In this document: positions 19,225-27,593 of the stretch, piece by piece
Position numbering within the stretch: the first letter of the stretch is position 1
Layout of the letters: each line of letters starts with the position of its first letter
Assembly: GCA_019694295.1 (NCBI GenBank)
Contig: JAIBCG010000018.1
Span: forward strand, 1 to 48,035
DNA: 48,035 nucleotides
Source: Saprospiraceae bacterium
GTDB taxonomy: Bacteria > Bacteroidota > Bacteroidia > Chitinophagales > Saprospiraceae
Direction: 5' to 3'
Position numbers and translations under genes: made by a program
Notes under the pieces: model-generated
Told to the model about the DNA's origin: nothing
Database searches by the model: none
Seen by the model: only the letters and a program-made list of their open reading frames with translations

Positions 19225-21765
19225 ATGAACAGAAAATTTTCTCCGAAGGTAAAACAAGTCATTACTAATAGCCGAAATGAAGCTGTCCGCTTAGGGCACG
19301 ATTATATTGGTACAGAGCATTTTCTTCTAGGGATACTTCAGGAAAAAACCTGCTTAGCCCTGAAAGTACTTGATTCACTCGAACTCGACAAGAATCAGTT
19401 AAAATCAACCATTGAAGATGCACTGCCTAAGCGTTCGAACCAGACCACGGCTATCAACATCGGCAATATTCCACTTAACAAACAGGCAGAACGGGTACTG
19501 AAGATAACTTTCCTTGAGGCAAAGAACCTTAAAAGTGACGAAATACTTCCAGAACACCTCATCCTGTCTATTTTGAAAAACAAAGACAACGAAGCATCAC
19601 GCATACTTCACAGGTTTGATGTAGATTATGAAATCTATAAGTCGGAGCTCGAATTTGTAAAACAAGATGAATTAAATCCCGGCCCTGCAATATTCAACGA
19701 AACACCCTCAGACCAAGATGAACCATTCGAAGATGATGATGAAGGTGCTTCCAGAATGCAACGCAAAAGTGGCTCGAAAAGCCGTACACCGGTACTTGAC
19801 AATTTCGGGCGCGATGTGACCAAACTGGCCGAAGAAGGCAAACTTGACCCTATCATAGGCCGCGAAAACGAAATAGAACGCGTATCGCAGATATTAAGTC
19901 GCAGAAAGAAGAACAACCCGATACTCATAGGCGAACCAGGCGTTGGTAAAACAGCCATTGTCGAAGGTTTGGCATTGCGCATTATGCAGAAAAAAGTTTC
20001 CCGCACATTGTTCAACAAACGGATTATCATGCTTGACCTTGCCGCACTTGTAGCTGGCACAAAATATCGCGGACAATTCGAAGAAAGAATGAAGGCCATC
20101 ATGAACGAACTTGAGAAATCAAGAGATGTCATACTCTTCATTGATGAAATACATACCATTGTAGGAGCTGGCGGAGCTACCGGGTCGCTTGATGCATCCA
20201 ATATTTTCAAACCTGCACTGTCACGTGGTGAACTCCAGTGTATAGGTGCATCTACACTTGATGAATATCGACAGCACATAGAAAAGGATGGTGCACTCGA
20301 CAGGAGATTTCAAAAGGTAATTGTAGATCCGCCTTCGCCGGAAGAAGCAGTACATATTCTAAAAAATATTCGTCCAAAATACGAAGAATTTCACAATGTG
20401 ACCTATTCGGATGATGTTATCAAATCGGCTGTTATGCTTAGCACACGCTATATCAGCGACCGATTTTTACCCGACAAAGCCATTGACATTATTGACGAAG
20501 TAGGTGCCAGAGTGCATTTGAAGAATATACATGTTCCAAAGCACATTGAAGAGCTAGAGCAAAAAATAGAAGACATCAAGGAACAAAAGAATTTGGCCGT
20601 CAGAAGTCAACAGTACGAAAAGGCAGCAGACTTGCGCGACGACGAATCAAAAATGATTCGCCAACTCGAATTTGCCAAAATAGAATGGGAAGAGGAAAGC
20701 AAAACCAAGCGCTACCCTGTTACTGAAGATGACGTTGCAGAGGTCATAGCCATGATGACAGGCATACCGGTGAAGAGAGTGGCTCAGTCAGAGAGCAACA
20801 AGCTTGTAAAAATGGCAGATGACATGAAGAAGCAAATCATCGGACAAGATGATGCAATAGTCAAAATAACAAAGGCTATACAACGCAACCGTGTAGGACT
20901 CAAAGATCCGAAAAAACCTATTGGTTCATTCATTTTCCTTGGCCCTACCGGTGTAGGTAAGACAGAACTCGCCAAGGCACTTGCCAGATACTTATTTGAC
21001 TCAACAGATACGCTAGTACGTATAGATATGAGTGAATATATGGAAAAATTTTCTGTCAGCCGTCTGATAGGTGCACCTCCGGGTTATGTAGGCTACGAAG
21101 AAGGCGGACAATTGACCGAAAAGGTACGCCGTAAACCATACTCTGTAATACTGTTAGACGAAATAGAAAAGGCACATCCCGATGTGTACAACATTCTGTT
21201 ACAAGTACTTGATGATGGTCAGTTGACAGACGGGCTCGGCCGCAAGGTAGATTTCAAGAATACACTCATTATCATGACTTCCAATATTGGTGCCAGACAA
21301 TTAAAAGAATTCGGCACAGGAGTCGGTTTTGCCACTAAGGCTCGCCAAGAATCAGAAGAAGATGATTCGAAAGCAGTCATAACATCTGCACTTAAGAAGA
21401 CATTCTCTCCGGAATTCCTCAACAGAATAGATGACGTCATCGTATTCAACAGTCTCTCACAACCCGATATTTTCAAGATCATAGACATCAGCATCAAAGA
21501 ATTACTCAACAGATTGAGCCATCTTGAATACTCACTTGAGTTAGATGAAAAAACCAAGGAATTCTTGTCAGAAAAAGGTTATGACCCACAGTTCGGCGCC
21601 CGACCGCTACACAGAGCCATACAAAAATATATTGAAGACCCACTCGCAGAATTTATCCTTGGTGAAAATCCTGCACCCGGAAGCGTTTTTCTGGCGAGTG
21701 TAGATGAAAGTGGCGAAAAGCTGATAATTTCAATGAAAAAGACCTCAAAATCAGATGTTAAATAA
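19225..21765 (+). CDS. clpC: ATP-dependent Clp protease ATPase subunit ClpC
   Basis: 846 residues. An N-terminal Clp repeat domain (1-145) is followed by AAA1 with Walker A from G236 (GEPGVGKT) and Walker B D307/E308. A short middle region with a UVR-like motif comes at about 430-485. AAA2 has Walker A from G573 (GPTGVGKT) and Walker B D645/E646, with the pore loop GYVG. The short UVR-bearing middle domain argues for ClpC over ClpB. It unfolds substrates and feeds them to ClpP, which is encoded elsewhere. It is a single-gene unit ended by a strong intrinsic terminator. Confidence 0.95.
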   Translation: MNRKFSPKVKQVITNSRNEAVRLGHDYIGTEHFLLGILQEKTCLALKVLDSLELDKNQLKSTIEDALPKRSNQTTAINIGNIPLNKQAERVLKITFLEAKNLKSDEILPEHLILSILKNKDNEASRILHRFDVDYEIYKSELEFVKQDELNPGPAIFNETPSDQDEPFEDDDEGASRMQRKSGSKSRTPVLDNFGRDVTKLAEEGKLDPIIGRENEIERVSQILSRRKKNNPILIGEPGVGKTAIVEGLALRIMQKKVSRTLFNKRIIMLDLAALVAGTKYRGQFEERMKAIMNELEKSRDVILFIDEIHTIVGAGGATGSLDASNIFKPALSRGELQCIGASTLDEYRQHIEKDGALDRRFQKVIVDPPSPEEAVHILKNIRPKYEEFHNVTYSDDVIKSAVMLSTRYISDRFLPDKAIDIIDEVGARVHLKNIHVPKHIEELEQKIEDIKEQKNLAVRSQQYEKAADLRDDESKMIRQLEFAKIEWEEESKTKRYPVTEDDVAEVIAMMTGIPVKRVAQSESNKLVKMADDMKKQIIGQDDAIVKITKAIQRNRVGLKDPKKPIGSFIFLGPTGVGKTELAKALARYLFDSTDTLVRIDMSEYMEKFSVSRLIGAPPGYVGYEEGGQLTEKVRRKPYSVILLDEIEKAHPDVYNILLQVLDDGQLTDGLGRKVDFKNTLIIMTSNIGARQLKEFGTGVGFATKARQESEEDDSKAVITSALKKTFSPEFLNRIDDVIVFNSLSQPDIFKIIDISIKELLNRLSHLEYSLELDEKTKEFLSEKGYDPQFGARPLHRAIQKYIEDPLAEFILGENPAPGSVFLASVDESGEKLIISMKKTSKSDVK

Positions 21766-21770
21766 ATTTC

Positions 21771-21806
21771 AAAAGGATTTGTATTTAGAAGTGCAAATCC
21801 TTTTTT
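21771..21806 (+). terminator. Intrinsic terminator after clpC
   Basis: Perfect 11-bp stem, aaaaggatttg (21771-21781) with caaatcctttt (21794-21804), a 12-nt loop and a T run to 21806. It starts 6 nt after the clpC stop. Confidence 0.85.
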
Positions 21807-21825
21807 AACTTCACGCAATAATATG

Positions 21826-21833
21826 TACATTTG
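21826..21833 (+). promoter_or_regulatory. -7 promoter box TACATTTG(C) for infC
   Basis: Exact consensus between the clpC terminator and infC, predicting a leader of about 25 nt before the TTG start. Confidence 0.55.
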
Positions 21834-21865
21834 CTAAAATTATTTTTCATCAAAAAATCAATCAC

Positions 21866-22450
21866 TTGGCTAAAAAAATAAAAGAACAGGATTTATTAAG
21901 TCAAAAATTCAACATTAACGAAAGGATCAGAGCCTTTGAAGTTCGTTTGGTTGGAGACAAATTAGATGCTATCAGTCAGGCTGCCGGTCGCAAAGTAGAA
22001 TTAGGAGTGTACCCACTCCATCAATTAATAAAGTGGGCAGAAGAAATGGAATTGGATGTTGTAGAAATTTCACCCAATGCCAATCCACCTGTTGTAAAAA
22101 TTACTGATTTCCAGAAGTTTCTATACGACAAAAAGAAAAGAGAAAAAGAGATAAAAGCCAATACATCCAAGACGGTTATTAAGGAAATCCGATTCGGCCC
22201 TAATACAGATGAGCATGATTTTGAGTTTAAAGTAAGGCATGCAAAGAAATTTCTCGAAGAGGGTTCAAAAGTAAAAGCTTATGTTACATTCAGAGGTCGT
22301 TCAATTGTGTTTCAGGACAGAGGTGAGTTGTTATTGCTCAAGTTTCTAAAAGAACTTGAAGAGGTAGGTTCGTCTGAAGCGTTACCAAAACTCGAAGGTC
22401 GTAAGATGATGGTCATGCTATCACCTAAGAAAACAGTAAAAAAAGCTTAA
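21866..22450 (+). CDS. infC: Translation initiation factor IF-3
   Basis: 194 residues. The N-domain has the conserved [13 protein letters not shown] (about 14-26), followed by the helical linker and a C-domain that binds the 30S subunit. IF-3 monitors start-codon fidelity. The start is non-ATG: no ATG precedes the conserved N-domain, and TTG at 21866 gives MAKK. An in-frame ATT lies at 21842, but it would fall at or near the predicted transcript 5' end. IF-3 genes often use rare starts so the factor represses itself. It heads the classical infC-rpmI-rplT cluster. Confidence 0.96.
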   Translation: MAKKIKEQDLLSQKFNINERIRAFEVRLVGDKLDAISQAAGRKVELGVYPLHQLIKWAEEMELDVVEISPNANPPVVKITDFQKFLYDKKKREKEIKANTSKTVIKEIRFGPNTDEHDFEFKVRHAKKFLEEGSKVKAYVTFRGRSIVFQDRGELLLLKFLKELEEVGSSEALPKLEGRKMMVMLSPKKTVKKA

Positions 22451-22493
22451 TATTTTTAAAAGATATTTACTTGTAATACTCCGAAAAAGTATT

Positions 22494-22501
22494 TATCTTT
22501 G
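22494..22501 (+). promoter_or_regulatory. -7 promoter box TATCTTTG(CC) for rpmI-rplT
   Basis: Exact consensus 29 nt before the rpmI ATG. It suggests L35 and L20 can be made independently of infC. Confidence 0.5.
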
Positions 22502-22529
22502 CCACCTCTTACTAAAAAGCAAGAATTTT

Positions 22530-22724
22530 ATGCCTAAAATGAAAACAAACTCCAGTGCAAAAAAGAGATTTTCTCTTACTGGATCAGGAAAAGTAAAGTG
22601 TTCGCATGCTTATGCGCGTCACCTTTTACGCAAGCGCACAAAGAAGGCTAAGTTGAATTTGAGCCATTCTACTACAGTTAATGTAGCAGATGAAGCAAGA
22701 ATCAAAAGACTACTTTGTGTTTAA
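22530..22724 (+). CDS. rpmI: 50S ribosomal protein L35
   Basis: 64 residues, strongly basic. It opens with the conserved [14 protein letters not shown] and contains the family [17 protein letters not shown] stretch. It is part of the large ribosomal subunit and lies between infC and rplT, the usual arrangement. It has its own promoter box upstream. Confidence 0.97.
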   Translation: MPKMKTNSSAKKRFSLTGSGKVKCSHAYARHLLRKRTKKAKLNLSHSTTVNVADEARIKRLLCV

Positions 22725-22744
22725 TAATTTTATTTGTTAACGAG

Positions 22745-22786
22745 GATGCAGGCCAAAGTATTCCTGTATAAAGGAATCTCTGTATC
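22745..22786 (+). promoter_or_regulatory. Two-part hairpin in the rpmI-rplT spacer, candidate L20 control element
   Basis: Outer stem gatgcag (22745-22751) with ctgtatc (22780-22786), including one G-U pair. Inner stem attcct (22760-22765) with aggaat (22772-22777) and a 6-nt loop. An asymmetric internal loop contains gccaaagt. It ends 19 nt before the rplT start. L20 is known to bind its own mRNA in other phyla; a role here is inference. Confidence 0.4.
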
Positions 22787-22805
22787 GCACTAAAAAATCA
22801 AATTT

Positions 22806-23150
22806 ATGCCACGTTCAGTGAACCACGTCGCTTCCCGCGCTAGAAGGAAGAAAGTCTTAAAAGCTGCCAGAGGTTACTTTGGAGCAAGAAGCAAAGTCTT
22901 TACTGTAGCCAAAAATGCCGTTGATAAGGCAATGGGTTACATGTACCGTGACCGAAAATTCAAAAAACGCGCCTACAGACGCCTTTGGATAGCTCGTATC
23001 AACGCCGCAGTCAGAATGCATGGAATGAACTATTCTACTTTCATTTCAAAACTTAACAAAAGTAATATTGACTTGAACAGAAAAGTACTTGCTGACCTTG
23101 CTTTGAATGAACCACAAACTTTTGCAAGCATCGTAAACTCTGTAAAATAA
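22806..23150 (+). CDS. rplT: 50S ribosomal protein L20
   Basis: 114 residues. It begins [16 protein letters not shown] and keeps the conserved [11 protein letters not shown] and [21 protein letters not shown] segments. It is an assembly-initiating protein of the large subunit. It is last of the infC cluster and is followed by a strong terminator. Confidence 0.98.
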   Translation: MPRSVNHVASRARRKKVLKAARGYFGARSKVFTVAKNAVDKAMGYMYRDRKFKKRAYRRLWIARINAAVRMHGMNYSTFISKLNKSNIDLNRKVLADLALNEPQTFASIVNSVK

Positions 23151-23176
23151 ACGTTCATTTTACAACAAAAATATGG

Positions 23177-23203
23177 AAGCCACCTTATATAAGGTGGCTT
23201 TTT
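23177..23203 (+). terminator. Intrinsic terminator after rplT
   Basis: Near-perfect palindrome aagccacctta/taaggtggctt (23177-23187 and 23190-23200) followed by a T run. It starts 26 nt after the rplT stop. Confidence 0.88.
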
Positions 23204-23212
23204 CTATTTTGA

Positions 23213-23220
23213 TACATTTG
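23213..23220 (+). promoter_or_regulatory. -7 promoter box TACATTTG(C) for the nuclease-helicase
   Basis: Exact consensus just after the rplT terminator. The predicted transcript would include the 19-codon ORF at 23266. Confidence 0.55.
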
Positions 23221-23265
23221 CATTTGAAAAAATTACACTTTCAAGAAAATTTATTTCCTAAATTT

Positions 23266-23325
23266 ATGGAATTCTTTCGACAATTACGTCTTAAAAATGA
23301 ATCCGAAGCAGAAAAGCAATTATGA
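23266..23325 (+). CDS. Possible 19-aa leader peptide overlapping the helicase start
   Basis: ATG GAA TTC ... TTA TGA encodes MEFFRQLRLKNESEAEKQL. Its TGA overlaps the helicase ATG in an ATGA junction, the layout used for translational coupling. It lies within the predicted transcript. It may be a real small ORF that sets helicase expression, or chance. Confidence 0.35.
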   Translation: MEFFRQLRLKNESEAEKQL

Positions 23326-26300
23326 ACGAAGCGAACAATTACTGGCACCAGCTACAAGCACTTAAAGAAACCAACTCAGAAGATATCCAAAGCCTGTATG
23401 CTGTATTTGAAGACTTGATTTACAAAGTAACGGATGCCGTAAATATTACTTTTTCTACATTCTATGTGCGGATGAGTTATGTATTCCATAGCTATCCGGT
23501 ACCAGGCAATATCCAGTGGCAATTGTACCGGCTCCGTAGGTTAAATCTGGAAAAAAATATTGCCGAAGATAAGAAAGAAGTACCATCTGATGATATACAT
23601 AAATACCACAATGCAACAGCAAGTCTGGTATCCGTCCTTTTTAAGGAAAAAATACCTTCCGAATCTGTTTTTACAGATGAGTTACCCAAAATATTTGAAA
23701 ATAATAACCTGAAATTCTACCCTTCTCTGAGAGCTGTTGTGCAACACGTCGATTATACAAAAAAAATACTCCACGCTGTTTCTGAAAAATTGCCAGGAGA
23801 AGCCATAACAATTGAAACAGATGCTCCAGAGTTGTATCCCGAATTGTTTATACCAAACGACTGGCTTGGCTTACCTTACACTATATCACTGATTCAGTCA
23901 AAAGTACAGGATAACGGACACTTTATGCCCGAACTTATCATTCTGGAGCCGGACTATCTCGTTGACGTCACTACCGTATCGGAAATATCGGCTGATGCGG
24001 AAAATATCGGTTTTCATCTTCTAACCAAAAAATTTATAACTCAAGCAGTAACATCAAGTCTGTTGGAAGGACACGCAGCCAATCTTTTCCTTGATAACCT
24101 TGTCAAAAATCCCGATGCCGGTTTTCGTGAAATATTTACTGAGCTCTTCCATACATATCCGCTTGTGCTTGCAAAATATGATGATGACAAACTCAAGGAG
24201 TTGTATGAAAACTGTAAACTCCACTATTCAACCTTAAAATGGGTGACACAAAAGGAGTTTCCTAAATATAATATTTTCTCGGATGGAATTTTTGTTGAGC
24301 CAAGTTTTATCAATCCGGTCATTGGTATCCAAGGACGTCTGGACATATTATTTAGAGGTGACAATAACAACCAGTCAATCATTGAATTAAAGAGTGGCAA
24401 ACCATTTATGGAAAATAAATACGGTCTTAGCCGATCGCATTATTACCAGACCCTGCTGTATGACATGCTCGTCAAGGCGGTCAGCAGGCACGACGCCACT
24501 ACGAGTTGTTTTATACTTTATTCAAAACTAGGCGAACAAGGCCTTAGATATGCACCACCCGTAAAATCAATGCAAAACGAAGCATTACGTGTCCGAAACC
24601 AGATTTTCGCTCTAGAAAAGCAAATCTCAGTCAACGGAAATCTTGAAAATATTATCAGTGATTTAAGTTTGGATGATAAAAGTTTAAAAGGTTTTCTGTA
24701 CAGCAACTGGAAATATTTCAAAAATGTCTTGAACAATGCAGATGATATAAGTAAAACTTATTTCTATGCTTGTGTAGCATTCATATCGCGTGAACACCTG
24801 ACAGCAAAAACAGGTGTTGATGTTTCGGACAGACTCACCGGTCAATCAGCTGTTTGGCTTGAAACAACCACACGTAAAGAAGATAATTTTTCAATATTCA
24901 AAGGTCTTACCATCCGTGAAGTAAAACTCAGTCAAGAAGAACCACTGGTAATACTCTACAAATCCGAACTTACAAACAAACTTGCCAATTTCCGTGCAGG
25001 AGACATCGTAATATTATATCCGGGTGAATCGCAAACACCTGCCCGGAACCAAATATTTAAATGTACTATTATTGAACTGGATGGAGATAAGATAGTATTA
25101 AGGCTTCGAGCCACACAACTCAACTCGACAGTTTTCTTCGACCATAAAGTCTGGAACATAGAACCTGATATGCTTGAAAGCAGTTTCAACGGTCTGTATC
25201 GTGGTGTTTTTGATTTCCTCAGCAGTTCTGAAGATAAAAGACACAAAATTCTTGGGTTATCACCTCCTCGTTGTTCTGATAAAATGTACGATCCACCACC
25301 CTATCTGATTGATAGCCAGCGTAAAATATACCAGAAAGCATTACAAGCAGAGGATTATTTTCTCATTTGGGGACCGCCGGGTACAGGAAAAACTTCAAGA
25401 CTCGTCAAGGCCTTGACTGAATATTACTACACGAGCCAAACCAAACCGATTCTTATTGCCGCATATACAAACCGGGCAGCCGATGAAATATGTGAGGCGA
25501 TTGAAAGTATAAACATCGAGATTAAAAATCACTATGTGAGAGTTGGAGCCAGATACAGCACCAGTCCGGCCTACCGTCAGAACTTACTCGAAAACAAACT
25601 CAAAACATGCACCCAAAGGACAGAAGTACTCAAGGTATTAAAAGACCAGCTGATTGTAGTTGGCACGCTGGCTTCCATTAGCGGCAAACCTGAACTGTTT
25701 GATTATTACGATTTTGCTTGTGGAATTGTCGATGAAGCATCTCAGGTGCTTGAACCTACAATGGCCGGGTTAATGAGCAAACTGCCCAAGACCATCCTAA
25801 TTGGAGACCACAAACAATTGCCATCTATCGTAACACAACCAGAAAAGCTTAGCCGAATTGAAGATTTACGTTTAACTTCGGCAGGGTTTGATACATTGGC
25901 AGATAGCCTTTTCGAGCGAATGTTCAACCGTTGTAAAGAGATGGATTGGAATTCAGCTTATGGAATGCTTACACATCAAGGTCGGATGCATCCCGAAATT
26001 GCAAGCTTCCCGAATGAGCAGTTTTATGACGGTAATCTACACAGTATTTCATCAGATACATCGTATGATCTGTTAGAAAAGATGCGTACTAAGCCAGGTA
26101 CAGGCATGGATCTATATTTTAAGAATCGAATTAGTTTCATTGATTGCCCGATCGCTACCGATGAAATACACTTAAAAACTAATACCGTTGAAGCTCGTGA
26201 GGTGATAAGCGTAATTGACTATCTTAATCAAAATATGCCGCCTGGAAGCAAATATGATATCGGGATCATAACACCATTCAGAGCACAGATTGCTTTGATA

Positions 26301-26591
26301 AAAAATTTGTTGGAAGTACAGAAAATTGATTCTAGTAATATAACGATTGATACTGTCGAACGATACCAAGGTGGGGCGAGGGACATCATCCTCATTTCAC
26401 TTTGTGCCAACAAAAAATCTTCCTTAAGAAGTATCACGTCAGTCAACAAAGAAGGGATTGACCGAAAACTGAACGTTGCCCTTACCCGAGCACGTCAACA
26501 AGTAATCATTTTTGGGAATAAAGCCATTCTGATGGCTGATCCTACTTATGCCAGATTAATGGAATTGTATGAAACAAAAGAATACCGTTAG
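23322..26591 (+). CDS. Dna2-like fusion: PD-(D/E)XK nuclease plus superfamily 1 helicase
   Basis: 1089 residues. A RecB/Cas4-type nuclease core sits in the middle: D341 (GRLDIL), E355 and K357 (ELK), then a QxxxY motif in YYQTLLYDM. The C-terminal half is an SF1B helicase: Walker A GPPGTGKT from G684, Walker B D804/E805 (VDEASQ), IGDHKQLPS, GRMHPEI and ALTRARQQ. The order matches Dna2-type nuclease-helicases, which process DNA ends or flaps. The four-Cys iron-sulfur pattern of Dna2/AddB is not evident. The N-terminal ~280 residues are unassigned. The start overlaps a possible leader peptide and the stop overlaps the convergent queE stop. It could serve repair or defence; no defence partner genes adjoin it. 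Confidence 0.85.
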   Translation: MNEANNYWHQLQALKETNSEDIQSLYAVFEDLIYKVTDAVNITFSTFYVRMSYVFHSYPVPGNIQWQLYRLRRLNLEKNIAEDKKEVPSDDIHKYHNATASLVSVLFKEKIPSESVFTDELPKIFENNNLKFYPSLRAVVQHVDYTKKILHAVSEKLPGEAITIETDAPELYPELFIPNDWLGLPYTISLIQSKVQDNGHFMPELIILEPDYLVDVTTVSEISADAENIGFHLLTKKFITQAVTSSLLEGHAANLFLDNLVKNPDAGFREIFTELFHTYPLVLAKYDDDKLKELYENCKLHYSTLKWVTQKEFPKYNIFSDGIFVEPSFINPVIGIQGRLDILFRGDNNNQSIIELKSGKPFMENKYGLSRSHYYQTLLYDMLVKAVSRHDATTSCFILYSKLGEQGLRYAPPVKSMQNEALRVRNQIFALEKQISVNGNLENIISDLSLDDKSLKGFLYSNWKYFKNVLNNADDISKTYFYACVAFISREHLTAKTGVDVSDRLTGQSAVWLETTTRKEDNFSIFKGLTIREVKLSQEEPLVILYKSELTNKLANFRAGDIVILYPGESQTPARNQIFKCTIIELDGDKIVLRLRATQLNSTVFFDHKVWNIEPDMLESSFNGLYRGVFDFLSSSEDKRHKILGLSPPRCSDKMYDPPPYLIDSQRKIYQKALQAEDYFLIWGPPGTGKTSRLVKALTEYYYTSQTKPILIAAYTNRAADEICEAIESINIEIKNHYVRVGARYSTSPAYRQNLLENKLKTCTQRTEVLKVLKDQLIVVGTLASISGKPELFDYYDFACGIVDEASQVLEPTMAGLMSKLPKTILIGDHKQLPSIVTQPEKLSRIEDLRLTSAGFDTLADSLFERMFNRCKEMDWNSAYGMLTHQGRMHPEIASFPNEQFYDGNLHSISSDTSYDLLEKMRTKPGTGMDLYFKNRISFIDCPIATDEIHLKTNTVEAREVISVIDYLNQNMPPGSKYDIGIITPFRAQIALIKNLLEVQKIDSSNITIDTVERYQGGARDIILISLCANKKSSLRSITSVNKEGIDRKLNVALTRARQQVIIFGNKAILMADPTYARLMELYETKEYR

Positions 26592-27220
26592 TCTATTTTT
26601 AGATACTTGTGTGTCTGTACGCTAAGGTTCCATTTTGGATTCTCCAGGCAAAACTTTATACATTCATTAGTATTTGACACTTGATCAGTATTATCCATAG
26701 GCTGGATATAGTAGTGAGATGCTTTGATTTCTTCAAAATTCAGGGGATTAATACCTGGTTGCGGAAATACGATTTTTATTTCATCAACTTGTTGCAGAAC
26801 AATTTCAGTATCCGCTTTCGGGCTCATACAAACCCAGTCAATACCTTCAGGCAGTAACAGTGTACCATTCGTTTCGACAGCTACCAGGCAAGATGCTTTA
26901 TGAAATTCTTCGATAAGCTCTGTATCGAGTTGTAGCGCCGGCTCACCACCGGTACATACAATGTAGTATGGTATATCAGAATTTTTTGGCCACAGCGATT
27001 TACATTGTATTACCAAGTCCTGTGCCGTATATTTCCCGCCATTTCTACCGTCCATCCCCCAGAAATCGGTATCACAAAATTGACAAATTGCTTTTGCTCT
27101 GTCAGCTTCTCTGCCAGTCCAAAGATTACAACCACTGAATCTGCAAAAAACAGCCGGGCGACCGCTATGTGCACCTTCACCTTGTAATGTGTAGTAAATT
27201 TCTTTAATCTTATATGCCAA
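26588..27220 (-). CDS. queE: 7-carboxy-7-deazaguanine synthase
   Basis: 210 residues from the chosen start. A radical-SAM enzyme of queuosine synthesis, it turns carboxy-tetrahydropterin into 7-carboxy-7-deazaguanine. The cluster motif is the QueE-type CX14CX2C at C31, C46 and C49 (GCNLWTGRE ... CQFCDTD), and TLQGEG precedes it. The start is taken as TTG at 27220 (MAYKIKEIYY). The longer reading from an ATG at 27292 starts inside the promoter box and adds unrelated residues, while the TTG start gives the normal family length. The stop overlaps that of the convergent helicase. Confidence 0.9.
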   Translation of the reverse strand: MAYKIKEIYYTLQGEGAHSGRPAVFCRFSGCNLWTGREADRAKAICQFCDTDFWGMDGRNGGKYTAQDLVIQCKSLWPKNSDIPYYIVCTGGEPALQLDTELIEEFHKASCLVAVETNGTLLLPEGIDWVCMSPKADTEIVLQQVDEIKIVFPQPGINPLNFEEIKASHYYIQPMDNTDQVSNTNECIKFCLENPKWNLSVQTHKYLKID

Positions 27221-27289
27221 GACGATGATTATTGTTATTTCAAAACTCAACGATTCAGGACTGTGACTGTGCCTGACAAAATAGCAATA

Positions 27290-27297
27290 CAAAGGTA
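27290..27297 (-). promoter_or_regulatory. -7 promoter box TACCTTTG for queE
   Basis: Exact TAnnTTTG match on the minus strand, overlapping the alternative ATG at 27292 and so arguing for the downstream TTG start. The leader would be about 60 nt. Confidence 0.55.
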
Positions 27298-27384
27298 AGC
27301 AAGTAAATTTATTTCTTTGATATTAAAATCCAATGCCCGGATAGGTATTTAGTCACATTCTGTATCTATTTTTACATTCAGATA

Positions 27385-27546
27385 TTAACCCAGATAACGC
27401 ATTAGGCTCTTTATTGCAAAAACTTATTACTTCAAATCCATTGCAAAAGTTCAAAAACCATAGTTCACTATGCTTCTAACTCTTTTTTATGGATTTTTTG
27501 TACGAATCATTTTCGTTTAAATTCCTAATACGTTAACTGGGGTTAA
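27385..27546. mobile_element. 162-bp foldback / MITE-like element
   Basis: Imperfect terminal inverted repeats of 22-23 bp: ttaacccagataacg... at 27385-27406 and its near-complement cctaatacgttaactgg... at 27524-27546. The internal arms are also partly complementary. The exact centre is the hairpin catag-ttca-ctatg (27459-27472). There is no coding capacity. The sequence acattc occurs within 6 nt outside both ends and may be remnant target duplication. A structured RNA is the alternative. Confidence 0.6.
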
Positions 27547-27562
27547 GTAAACATTCCTGTAT

Positions 27563-27570
27563 TATTTTTG
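27563..27570 (+). promoter_or_regulatory. -7 promoter box TATTTTTG for the Smr gene
   Basis: Exact TAnnTTTG match 23 nt before the ATG, just outside the foldback element. Confidence 0.45.
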
Positions 27571-27593
27571 TTAAATAGTGCGAAAAAGTAATT

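Larger units (their letters stand above)
27221..27593. other. 373-nt intergenic region between queE and the Smr gene
   Basis: No credible gene was seen. It holds the queE promoter box, a 162-bp foldback element (27385-27546) and the Smr gene promoter box. Confidence 0.6.

Noticed and set aside
27221..27292. 24-residue N-terminal extension of QueE from an ATG at 27292
   Set aside because: The ATG sits in the predicted -7 box, and the extension is not QueE-like. The TTG start gives the family length and the C31/C46/C49 spacing.
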